From JAETTH01 sp964455975 (GTDB taxonomy: Bacteria > Bacillota > Clostridia > TANB77 > CAG-508), in NCBI GenBank assembly GCA_964455975.1, contig CAYVYP010000014.1, forward strand, positions 1-28,109: a stretch of DNA of 28,109 nt. The letters run 5' to 3'. The notes under the pieces were generated by a model. It was not told the origin of the DNA. It did not search any database and saw only the letters and a list, made by a program, of their open reading frames with translations. A program made the position numbers and the translations under genes. Below are positions 7,958 to 15,728 of the stretch, in pieces. Every line of letters begins with the position of its first letter. Positions within the stretch are counted from its first letter, which is position 1.

Positions 7958-9277
7958 ATGGGAGAAGTAGTTAAACCAAGAACATTATCAGGTTTTATGG
8001 AATTATTACCAAAAGATCAAATATTGTTTAATAATATGAAAGAAACAATTAGAAAAGAATATGAAAAATTTGGATTTTTGCCATTAGACACACCAATAAT
8101 AGAACTATCTGAAGTTCTTTTAGCAAAAGCTGGAGGAGAAACAGAAAAACAAATATATAATTTTAAAAAAGGAGATAGTGATTTAAGCCTAAGATTTGAC
8201 TTAACAGTACCACTTGCAAAATATGTTGCAATGTATCAAAATGAACTTAGTTTTCCATTTAGACGCTATCAAATAGGAAAAGTATATAGAGGAGAAAGAG
8301 CGCAAGCAGGAAGATTCCGTGAATTTTATCAATGTGATATAGATATAATTGGAGACGGAGAATTAAGCTTAATATATGATAGCGAAATTCCAAGTGTTAT
8401 TTATAACATATTTAAAAAATTAGATATAGGAAATTTTACTATTTGTATGAATAACAGAAAACTTTTAAATGGATTATTTAAAAGTTTAGAATTATCAAAC
8501 ATTTCTCAAGATATAATGAGAACAATAGACAAAATAGATAAAATAGGAAAAGATAATGTAGTAGAAGAACTTACTAATTTTAATATATCAACAGAAAAAA
8601 TAGAAAAGATAATGTCTTTTATTGAAATTAAAGGGAATATACAAGAAACAATAATAGCTTTAGAAAATCTAAAAATACAAGATGAATTATTTTTAGAAGG
8701 ATTACAAGAACTAAAAGAAGTAACTAAAGATATATTAATCTTTGGTGTGCCAGAAGCAAATTTGAAAATAGATTTAACAATAGCAAGAGGATTAGACTAT
8801 TATACAGGAACAGTATATGAAACTTTCTTAAATGACTATAGACAATTAGGTAGTATATGCTCTGGTGGTAGATATGATAACTTAGCGGAATTTTATACAA
8901 ATAAAAAATTACCAGGAGTAGGAATATCTATAGGACTTACAAGATTATTTTATAAACTAAATGAACTTGGAATAATAAAAGATGAAAATAAATCAATATC
9001 AGAAGTTTTAGTAGTTCCAGCAGAAAATGAAATAGAAAAAGTAATTGAAATATCAAAACAATTAAGAGAAAATGGAATAAATACTGAAGTGTATTTGAAT
9101 GATAAAAAACTAAAAGCAAAAATTAAATATGCAGACAAATTAAATATACCTTATTTAATAATAATAGGACAAGAAGAAATAGAAAAAAATAAGGTAACAA
9201 TAAAAAATATGAAAACAGGAAATCAAGAAATGATAGACATTGAAGAAGCATTAAAAATTATTAAAAATAAGAAATAA
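7958..9277 (+). CDS. hisS: Histidyl-tRNA synthetase
   Basis: This 439-aa class II synthetase has motif 2 in FRRYQIGKVYRGERAQAGR followed by FREFYQCDID (about 102-130), the HisRS-specific ARGLDYYTG (about 276-284), motif 3 in GVGISIGLTRL and a C-terminal anticodon-binding domain (about 345-430). HisZ, the regulatory paralogue, normally lacks the C-terminal domain, so this is the true enzyme charging tRNA-His. The N terminus (PRTLSGFMELLP) is a somewhat divergent form of the usual HisRS start. AAGGAGGAAA precedes the ATG. It follows the MBL gene by 14 bp and closes the recJ-relA operon. No in-frame CGG occurs in it. Confidence 0.93.
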   Translation: MGEVVKPRTLSGFMELLPKDQILFNNMKETIRKEYEKFGFLPLDTPIIELSEVLLAKAGGETEKQIYNFKKGDSDLSLRFDLTVPLAKYVAMYQNELSFPFRRYQIGKVYRGERAQAGRFREFYQCDIDIIGDGELSLIYDSEIPSVIYNIFKKLDIGNFTICMNNRKLLNGLFKSLELSNISQDIMRTIDKIDKIGKDNVVEELTNFNISTEKIEKIMSFIEIKGNIQETIIALENLKIQDELFLEGLQELKEVTKDILIFGVPEANLKIDLTIARGLDYYTGTVYETFLNDYRQLGSICSGGRYDNLAEFYTNKKLPGVGISIGLTRLFYKLNELGIIKDENKSISEVLVVPAENEIEKVIEISKQLRENGINTEVYLNDKKLKAKIKYADKLNIPYLIIIGQEEIEKNKVTIKNMKTGNQEMIDIEEALKIIKNKK

Positions 9278-9338
9278 TATCATAAAACTCCTATATCTAA
9301 CATATATATAATATATATGTGGGACAAAGGAGAAAAAA

Positions 9339-10457
9339 ATGATAAACTTAGCAGTAATAAATATAAAAGATGTAGTAAAATATCTAGTAAAACTAATAAC
9401 TATAATTGTTGTAGTTGTTGGAATAGCTAGATATTTTTCAGTTGTAAAAGAAAATAAACAAAGTAAAATACAATTATTTAATTATTCACTTATAAGTTGT
9501 TTAGATCAGACAATTCCAGCCATAAAAAATGTAAATAATGCAGAAGTAAAGCAAGAAGAAAAACCAATATATGAAAAAATATTAGATATGCAAATTGGAA
9601 TGACAAGTAATGTAAAAGAAAAAGGAAAAGAAGTAGAAAAACAAAATGAGTCAATTACACAACCAGATAATGAAAAAATTGAAGAAGCAAAAACAGGAGT
9701 AGAAACAAAAGTTGTGGAAGAAAAAAACAGCGCAAATAATAAATATACAAATACATATGGAAGTGTAACAATAAAAAATGAATCAAAATATAATTTAACA
9801 GAAGATATGCTTGTGCCAAATGTAAATGTGAAAAATAAAAATATAATAATATTTCAAACACATACCTGTGAAAGCTATACACAAACAGCAGGATATGAAT
9901 ATAAAGCAACAGGAAATTATAGAACAACAGATATGAATTTTAATGTAGTAAGAGTAGGTACAGAATTAGAAAAATATTTAAAAAATTATGGATATAATGT
10001 AATACATGATGCTACATATCACGATTTTCCATCATATACAGGGTCATATGGTAGATCTTTTGATACTGTTAAAAATTTAACAAGTCAAAATCCAGAAGCT
10101 GATATAATTTTTGACATACATAGAGATGCAGTTGGAAGCGGAGATACATATGGACCAACAGTAAAAATAGGAGAAGAAACAGCAGCACAAATAATGTTTG
10201 TAATAGGAACAGATGGAGGAGGATTAGAACATCCAAATTGGAATCAGAATTTAAAATTTGCAGTAAAAATGGTTGAAAAAGGAAATGAATTATACCCAGG
10301 ATTATTTAAACCAATAATGGTAAGAAATACAAGATATAATCAAAATTTAGGAAAAGCAGCAAGCATAATAGAAGTAGGAGCAACAGCCAATACATTAGAC
10401 CAATGCTTAAACAGTATGAAGTATTTTAGTAAGGTATTAAATGAAGTAATAAAATAA
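9339..10457 (+). CDS. spoIIP: Stage II sporulation protein P (SpoIIP)
   Basis: This 372-aa protein has an N-terminal transmembrane helix (about 12-30), a charged variable linker (about 60-150) and a C-terminal SpoIIP domain. That domain shows FQTHTCESYT near 170-180 and IIFDIHRDAVG near 255-265, whose His and Glu residues fit the zinc site of this amidase/endopeptidase family. In B. subtilis SpoIIP works with SpoIID and SpoIIM to thin septal peptidoglycan and drive engulfment of the forespore. The gene shows that the organism's lineage forms spores. AAAGGAG precedes ATG 9339, and a short AT palindrome lies in the 61-bp gap upstream. Confidence 0.9.
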   Translation: MINLAVINIKDVVKYLVKLITIIVVVVGIARYFSVVKENKQSKIQLFNYSLISCLDQTIPAIKNVNNAEVKQEEKPIYEKILDMQIGMTSNVKEKGKEVEKQNESITQPDNEKIEEAKTGVETKVVEEKNSANNKYTNTYGSVTIKNESKYNLTEDMLVPNVNVKNKNIIIFQTHTCESYTQTAGYEYKATGNYRTTDMNFNVVRVGTELEKYLKNYGYNVIHDATYHDFPSYTGSYGRSFDTVKNLTSQNPEADIIFDIHRDAVGSGDTYGPTVKIGEETAAQIMFVIGTDGGGLEHPNWNQNLKFAVKMVEKGNELYPGLFKPIMVRNTRYNQNLGKAASIIEVGATANTLDQCLNSMKYFSKVLNEVIK

Positions 10458-10484
10458 TTATAATAAATACATACAAATTCTTGC

Positions 10485-10524
10485 AAAAAAACTTTAGTTA
10501 GTATAAAATTAACTAAAGTTTTTA
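10485..10524 (+). terminator. Bidirectional-looking terminator after spoIIP
   Basis: A perfect 12-bp stem (10489-10500 with 10510-10521, loop GTATAAAAT) is flanked by an A run on the left and a T run on the right. Confidence 0.8.
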
Positions 10525-10558
10525 ATATTTATATGAAATATGAAAAGAGGAATAAAAA

Positions 10559-11875
10559 ATGTCTAAACTAAAGCTAAATTATAAGTATACAGGAATTGAA
10601 GATAAACAAATAATGGAATACTCAAATAAAGTACTTGAAAATCATAATAAAATGCAAGAAAAACAAAATGATGAGAAAGAATTTTTAGGTTGGTTAAATT
10701 TACCAACAAATTATAATAAAGAAGAATTTGAAAAAATAAAAAAATGTAGCAAAAGAATAAGAAAAAATTCAGATGTCTTTGTGGTAATAGGAATAGGAGG
10801 TTCATATTTAGGAGCAAGAGCAGTAAATGCAGCACTTAATTCTACATTTTTTAATATGGAAACAAATAAAGATAGAAAAGCTCCTAACATATTATATGTA
10901 GGAAATAATTTAAGTCCAAATTATATTACAGATTTAATAGGATTAATAGAAGATAAGGATATTTCAATAAATGTAATATCTAAATCTGGAACTACTACAG
11001 AACCAGCCATAGCCTTTAGAATTTTTAGAGAATTATTAGAAAATAAATATGGAATTGAAGAAGCTAGAAAAAGAATATATGTAACAACAGATGCACAAAA
11101 AGGAGCACTTCATACATTAGCACAAAATGAAGGTTATGAAACATTTGTAATACCACACAATATAGGAGGAAGATATTCAGTATTAACAGCAGTAGGACTT
11201 CTTCCAATAGCAGTATCTGGAATAGATATAGATAAAATTATGCTTGGGGCAAAACAAGCTCAAGAAAGATATTCAGATAGTAATTTAAAATATAATGACT
11301 GCTATAAATATGCAGTATTAAGAAATATGTTATATAAAAATAAAAAAGATATAGAAATTTTAGTAAATTATGAGCCAAAATTAAATTATTTTACAGAGTG
11401 GTGGAAGCAACTTTTTGGAGAAAGTGAAGGAAAAGAGCAAAAAGGAATATTCCCTGCAGGAGTACAATTCACTACAGATTTACATTCAATGGGACAATAT
11501 ATTCAAGAAGGTAGAAGGAATTTATTTGAAACAATAATTGATATTGAAAAACCAGAAAATGACTTAAAAATTAATATAGATGAAGATAATTTAGATGGAT
11601 TAAATTATTTGGCAGGAAAAACATTAAATTATGTTAATAAAAAAGCAATGGAAGGAACTATTGAAGCACATGTTGCAGGAGATGTGCCTAACATAGTTAT
11701 ATCAATGGAAAAATTAGATGAAGAAAATATGGGCGAATTAATATATTTCTTTGAAAAAGCATGTGCAATGTCTGGAATGATTTTAGGAGTTGACCCATTT
11801 AATCAGCCAGGAGTAGAAAAATACAAAAAAAATATGTTTAAATTATTAAAAAAACCAGGATATGAGGAAAAATAA
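10559..11875 (+). CDS. pgi: Glucose-6-phosphate isomerase
   Basis: This 438-aa protein contains GIGGSYLGARA near 77-87, the SIS-domain SKSGTTTEP near 141-149 that binds the sugar phosphate, GGRYSVLTAVGLLP near 200-213, and a C-terminal Lys/His region. It interconverts glucose-6-phosphate and fructose-6-phosphate in glycolysis. The length matches the short Firmicute form. An AAGAGGAA sequence precedes the ATG. A small gene of unknown function follows with a 2-bp gap, so the three genes to 13396 look like one operon. Confidence 0.95.
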   Translation: MSKLKLNYKYTGIEDKQIMEYSNKVLENHNKMQEKQNDEKEFLGWLNLPTNYNKEEFEKIKKCSKRIRKNSDVFVVIGIGGSYLGARAVNAALNSTFFNMETNKDRKAPNILYVGNNLSPNYITDLIGLIEDKDISINVISKSGTTTEPAIAFRIFRELLENKYGIEEARKRIYVTTDAQKGALHTLAQNEGYETFVIPHNIGGRYSVLTAVGLLPIAVSGIDIDKIMLGAKQAQERYSDSNLKYNDCYKYAVLRNMLYKNKKDIEILVNYEPKLNYFTEWWKQLFGESEGKEQKGIFPAGVQFTTDLHSMGQYIQEGRRNLFETIIDIEKPENDLKINIDEDNLDGLNYLAGKTLNYVNKKAMEGTIEAHVAGDVPNIVISMEKLDEENMGELIYFFEKACAMSGMILGVDPFNQPGVEKYKKNMFKLLKKPGYEEK

Positions 11876-11877
11876 AA

Positions 11878-12150
11878 GTGAATGAAGATATTATAAAAAA
11901 ATTAGATATAATATATAAAGAATATGAAAGTTTATATATAAATATTTTGAATAAAAATAAGATAAGAATAAATGGAGAAGTAACTTTATTAGATTATACA
12001 GAATTAATGAAAGCTAATTTTAAGGAAGATATGAATTTATTCAATAAAGTAATATATCTTTTCTTTGATAGTAAAGATTTAAAAATAGATATATTAGAAA
12101 ATTTAATGGAAATTTATGAAAAAATAAAAGGAAAATATGATGAAAAATAG
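11878..12150 (+). CDS. Small protein of unknown function
   Basis: This 90-aa protein starts at GTG 11878, two bases after the pgi stop, with GAGGAAAA a suitable distance upstream inside pgi. It is Lys/Glu/Ile-rich and predicted mostly helical, with no signal peptide or membrane segment. I do not recognise it. It overlaps the next gene by 14 bp, which points to coupled translation and perhaps a joint function with that protein. Confidence 0.65.
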   Translation: MNEDIIKKLDIIYKEYESLYINILNKNKIRINGEVTLLDYTELMKANFKEDMNLFNKVIYLFFDSKDLKIDILENLMEIYEKIKGKYDEK

Positions 12151-13396
12151 AAGAATAGATAATACATTCAAAGGGACAAAAGAAAATTTATCAAAAGATT
12201 CAATATCATACAGAGATATTGGATTTATATTAGAAAGTCAAAAACAATATATGACTTTTTTTGCGAATTTAGATAGAGAATTAGATGGAGATATTGATGA
12301 GAGTTTTATAATAGCTGAAATTGCATCAGCATATATAGAATATAGAAATAATATGAATAAAGGATATGAGCAATTTAAAGAAGCAAAAGAAGATACCACA
12401 CAAGAAGAGAAAAAAGATATATTTGAAAGCATAATTTCTAGAAATTTACAAATATTAGGGAATATTATGAAAAAATCTGGGGCATTAGAATTTTGGAAAA
12501 GAAAACATAATAGAAAATATTCTGAAATAGATGAATCTTTAGAAGTAAGTAAAGAACAAATAGAATCAGAATTTGAAGAAAAAAGACTTTCAAGAAAAAA
12601 TATAATTGAATTAACATCTTTATCTGCTTTTTGGACTAATAAGTTTATAAAATATATTGATAATATAGAAGAATATTATATGTATGTATTAGATACACAA
12701 GGATTAACTTCTTCAAAAGATTCACATGAAGAAGATAGAAGATTGTACGTTTCTTTGCAAAAGAAACATACAGTAGAAAAAATATTTTTAGAGGCAAATT
12801 CTGAAGAAGAAGCAGAAGGTATAATAAAAGAATATAAAGAAGAATATAAAAAAGTATTTGAAGCAGAAGAATGTAAAAGAGTAAGTTTAAGAGATGATTA
12901 TTCAGAATTAAAAATTTTTGAATTAATGAAACAGCAATTATATGTGGCAAAAAATATGGCAATTAAAGAAATATTAGTAGATAGAATAAGTGATATATAT
13001 TCCAGAAATCCAATTCAAAAAATAAAAACTTGGGGAATACAAGATGATGAAAAAGATAAAACAAAGACTATAGTAACAATAGAATTGCCTGGGTATATGT
13101 TACCAATATCTGTACATATTCCAAAAATGCACATAAGAGAATTATTAGAAAAAAATAATATATCAAAAATAGATTTACCACAATATAAACCAGAAGAAGA
13201 TTTTTTAGATAAAAATGGTAGATATTTAGGGGCGAATGTTATGGTAATGGCAACAGAGCAGCAAGAAAAAGCAATAAGGAAAGCATATAAAATAAATAAG
13301 AAAAATAAAACATTAGGACATATTAAAAGACAAATTGCAGGAGAAACTCAAAAAATTGAAACTCAAACAATAACAATGAATGCAGAAGAAAGATAA
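12137..13396 (+). CDS. Protein of unknown function, helical and charged
   Basis: This 419-aa protein overlaps the preceding 90-aa gene by 14 bp. Two consecutive Met codons start it, after AAAGGAAA. It is cytoplasmic in character, with long acidic and basic helices (about 1-300), including Glu/Lys-rich coiled-coil-like stretches near 145-160 and 215-245. A more compact strand-rich part (about 300-375) includes IVTIELPGYMLPISVHIPK. The C-terminal 40 residues are basic. I recognise no family. It ends just before the strong promoter of the rimP operon. Confidence 0.7.
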   Translation: MMKNRRIDNTFKGTKENLSKDSISYRDIGFILESQKQYMTFFANLDRELDGDIDESFIIAEIASAYIEYRNNMNKGYEQFKEAKEDTTQEEKKDIFESIISRNLQILGNIMKKSGALEFWKRKHNRKYSEIDESLEVSKEQIESEFEEKRLSRKNIIELTSLSAFWTNKFIKYIDNIEEYYMYVLDTQGLTSSKDSHEEDRRLYVSLQKKHTVEKIFLEANSEEEAEGIIKEYKEEYKKVFEAEECKRVSLRDDYSELKIFELMKQQLYVAKNMAIKEILVDRISDIYSRNPIQKIKTWGIQDDEKDKTKTIVTIELPGYMLPISVHIPKMHIRELLEKNNISKIDLPQYKPEEDFLDKNGRYLGANVMVMATEQQEKAIRKAYKINKKNKTLGHIKRQIAGETQKIETQTITMNAEER

Positions 13397-13412
13397 AAAT
13401 ATTGAAAAAAGG

Positions 13413-13441
13413 TTGACATATAAACTAAAAAATAGTATACT
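13413..13441 (+). promoter_or_regulatory. Strong sigma-A promoter of the rimP-infB operon
   Basis: A perfect TTGACA (13413-13418), 17-bp spacing and TATACT (13436-13441) make this the best promoter in the window. Confidence 0.85.
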
Positions 13442-13464
13442 AATAAAAGCATAAAAAATATTAG

Positions 13465-13489
13465 AAGAGTGGGAACAAATCCCACTCTT
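13465..13489 (+). promoter_or_regulatory. Leader hairpin of rimP, possible attenuator
   Basis: A perfect 10-bp stem (13465-13474 with 13480-13489, loop ACAAA) lies in the predicted 5' leader, followed by AAGTTTTGTT and then the rimP ribosome binding site (13500-13507). The T tract is interrupted, so termination would be partial. NusA, encoded downstream, stimulates pausing and termination at such hairpins, so autoregulation is a reasonable inference. Confidence 0.6.
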
Positions 13490-13514
13490 AAGTTTTGTTA
13501 AGGAGAGATTAAAT

Positions 13515-13974
13515 TTGGCAAATATTGAGGAAAAAGTCGAGAATTTAATAAAGGCTCCTATAGAAAATATAGGATATAAACTTTATGATGTAATCTATGC
13601 AAAAGAAGGAAAAGACTATTATTTGAGAGTTTTCATAGATAAAGAGAATGGAATAGACTTAAATGATTGTGAAAAGGTAAATAATGAAATTACTAATTTA
13701 CTAGATGAAGCAGATTACATTAAAGAACAATACTTTTTAGAGGTGTCATCTTCTGGAGTAGAAAGAGTACTTAGAAAAAAAGAGCATTTTTTAGAACAAA
13801 TTGGAAAAGAAATAGAAATAAGTTTATTTAAGCCAATAAACAAGGAAAAAACGTTAACTCGGAATATTAAAAGAGTTTAATGAAAATAATATAATTATTA
13901 CTTGCAATGAAGATATATTAATAGATAGAAAAGATATTTCACAAGTAAAAACAGTATTTGACTGGAATAAATAA
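13515..13974 (+). CDS. rimP: Ribosome maturation factor RimP, read through a +1 shift
   Basis: The start is TTG 13515, seven bases after AAGGAGAG. The frame breaks at 13860. Skipping one C gives a 152-aa protein, the normal RimP length. The N-terminal domain shows YLRVFIDKENGIDLNDCE near 36-53 and the hallmark LEVSSSGVERVL near 76-87. The C-terminal SH3-like domain begins at the join, L-T-G-I-L-KEF, where Gly is typical of the family, and ends with ISQVKTVFDW. RimP helps assemble the 30S subunit. Unshifted, translation stops at 13880 with 121 aa and almost no C-terminal domain. nusA follows 17 bp later, the usual order. Confidence 0.9.
13860..13863 (+). other. +1 recoding site in rimP (ACT-CGG-A)
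   Basis: The 0 frame reads ACT CGG AAT and stops at 13878-13880. Skipping C13860 gives ACT GGA ATA TTA and 37 further residues with good RimP C-terminal character. The site lies between the two domains. Confidence 0.85.
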
Positions 13975-13991
13975 AGGAGGAATTTGAAAAA

Positions 13992-15110
13992 ATGAAAAAA
14001 GTAGAAAGTAAAGGAATTGATAATAAGCAATTAATTATAGCATTGGAAGAATTAGAAAAAGAAAAAGGAATAAAAAAAGAATATTTATTAGAATCAATAG
14101 AAATGGCATTAGTTACAGCATATAAAAGAAACTATGATTCAGCTGAAAATGTAAAAGTTACAATGGATGAAGTAAGTGGAGCAATACATATTTATGCAGT
14201 AAAAGAAGTTGTAGAAGCTGTAGAAGATTATAATTTACAAATTAATTTAGAAGAAGCAAAAAAAATAAATAAAAAAATTCAAGTAGGAGAAACAGTAGAT
14301 ATAGAACTTACTCCAAAAGAATTTGGAAGAATTGCAGCTGGAACTGCAAAACAAGTAATAATACAAAAATTAAGAGAAGCAGAAAGAGATATAATTTTTA
14401 CAGAATTTAATGACAGAAAAGGTGAAATAGTTTCAGGAATAATTCAAAAAGCAGATGGTGGAACAATAATTATAGACTTAGGAAAATTAGAAGGTGTAAT
14501 GCCTTTAAAAGAACAAATACCAGTAGAAAACTATAAAGTAAATCAAAAAATAAGAGCTTGTGTTATAGATGTAGAAAGAGGAATAAAAGGAGCACCACAA
14601 GTAATAATATCAAGAAGTAGTGGAGATTTTGTAAGAAAATTATTTGAACTTGAAATTCCAGAAATATATGAAGGATTAATAGAAATAAAAAGTGTTTCAA
14701 GAGATCCAGGCAATAGATGTAAAGTAGCAGTATATTCAAAAAATCCAAATATAGATCCAGTTGGTTCTTGTGTAGGACAAAAAGGAATACGTATTCAGAA
14801 TATAATAAATGAATTATCAGGTGAAAAAATAGATGTTATAGAATGGAATGAAGATCCATCAATATTTATTTCAGCAGCATTATTACCAGCACAAGTATTA
14901 GCAGTAGATATAAAAGAAGAAGAAAAATTTGCTCAAGTAATAGTTCCAGATGATCAATTATCATTAGCAATAGGAAAAGCTGGACAAAATGCAAGACTAG
15001 CAGCTAAATTAACAAACTGGAAAATAGATATAAAAAGTGAAACACAATTTAGAGAAATGATTTCACAATCAACAGAAGAAGTAGAAGAAATAGAAGAAAC
15101 AGAAGAATAA
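13992..15110 (+). CDS. nusA: Transcription termination/antitermination factor NusA
   Basis: This 372-aa protein has the NusA N-terminal RNA-polymerase-binding domain (about 10-130), an S1 domain (about 137-205, with GEIVSGIIQKADGGTIIIDLG), KH1 (about 230-285) and KH2 (about 300-350, with LAIGKAGQNARLAAKLT). KH1 carries VGSCVGQKGIRIQNI. It ends in a short acidic tail, as in Gram-positive NusA, which lacks the E. coli acidic repeats. It binds elongating RNA polymerase and controls pausing and termination. AAAGGAGGAATTTG precedes the ATG. Confidence 0.96.
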   Translation: MKKVESKGIDNKQLIIALEELEKEKGIKKEYLLESIEMALVTAYKRNYDSAENVKVTMDEVSGAIHIYAVKEVVEAVEDYNLQINLEEAKKINKKIQVGETVDIELTPKEFGRIAAGTAKQVIIQKLREAERDIIFTEFNDRKGEIVSGIIQKADGGTIIIDLGKLEGVMPLKEQIPVENYKVNQKIRACVIDVERGIKGAPQVIISRSSGDFVRKLFELEIPEIYEGLIEIKSVSRDPGNRCKVAVYSKNPNIDPVGSCVGQKGIRIQNIINELSGEKIDVIEWNEDPSIFISAALLPAQVLAVDIKEEEKFAQVIVPDDQLSLAIGKAGQNARLAAKLTNWKIDIKSETQFREMISQSTEEVEEIEETEE

Positions 15111-15159
15111 TAAAATAATTAGAATATAAGAAGAATACAATAATAAAGGAGTGTTATAT

Positions 15160-15420
15160 TTGAAAACTATACCACAAAGAACTTGTATGGGTTGCGGAGA
15201 GAAAAAAGAAAAAAAAGAACTTATAAGAGTTGCAAAAGATAAGCAAAATAATATAACAATAGACAAAACGGGAAAATTAAATGGTAGAGGCGCATATATA
15301 TGCGATAATATAAATTGTTTAGAAAAAGCGATTAAAACTAAAAAACTAGAAAGAACTTTTGAAATGCAAATAAGTAAAGACATATATGAAAATTTAAGAG
15401 GTGTAATTATTGATAAATAA
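15160..15420 (+). CDS. ylxR: YlxR-family RNA-binding protein
   Basis: I choose TTG 15160, eight bases after AAAGGAG (15145-15151); the longer in-frame GTG at 15151 overlaps that site. The 86-aa product has the family pattern PQRTCMGCGEKKEKKELIRV near the start and LNGRGAYIC near 46, forming a basic RNA-binding surface. B. subtilis YlxR (DUF448, also called RnpM) modulates RNase P. It always sits between nusA and infB, as here, and overlaps ylxQ by 11 bp. Confidence 0.88.
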   Translation: MKTIPQRTCMGCGEKKEKKELIRVAKDKQNNITIDKTGKLNGRGAYICDNINCLEKAIKTKKLERTFEMQISKDIYENLRGVIIDK

Positions 15421-15728
15421 AATTTACGGATTAATTGGTCTTACTGCCAAAGCAGGAAAAATTACTTTTGGAACAGATAGTACATTAGAAGCATTAGAAA
15501 AAAGAAAAATAAAACTTGTAATAATAGCAAAAGACGCATCAGAAAAACTAAAAGAAAATTTTAATTTTATATGTAATAAAAATAATATAGAAATTATTAC
15601 ATATGGAAATATAGAAGATATAAGTAAAGCAATAGGAAAACAAAATAAAGCAGTAATTCGGAATAAAAGATTTAAGTTTAGCAAAAGAAATAACAAAAAA
15701 AATAAGTGGGGGTGAGATTATTGGGTAA
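15410..15728 (+). CDS. ylxQ: L7Ae-family ribosomal/K-turn protein YlxQ, read through a +1 shift
   Basis: TTG 15410 lies inside the end of ylxR, after AGAGGTG. The L7Ae fold is recognisable in GLIGLTAKAGKITFGTDS (about 6-23) and KLVIIAKDASEKLKENF (about 35-51). The frame breaks at 15659 and one skipped C gives A-V-I-G-I-KDLSLAKEI, the conserved end of the family, for 105 aa in total. The B. subtilis protein has 100. Unshifted translation also gives a protein of similar length (101 aa) but with an Arg/Lys/Asn-rich tail and no family C terminus. With the shift the stop codon at 15726 overlaps the infB start, which is normal coupling. Confidence 0.88.
15659..15662 (+). other. +1 recoding site in ylxQ (ATT-CGG-A)
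   Basis: Skipping C15659 turns ATT CGG AAT into ATT GGA ATA AAA GAT and restores the VIGI(K/T)D ending of L7Ae-type YlxQ. The shifted frame ends at TAA 15726-15728, overlapping the infB start. Confidence 0.82.

Noticed and set aside
9300..9320. AT palindrome before spoIIP as an operator or terminator
   Set aside because: It is a pure AT-alternating sequence, expected by chance in such AT-rich DNA, and has no T tract.
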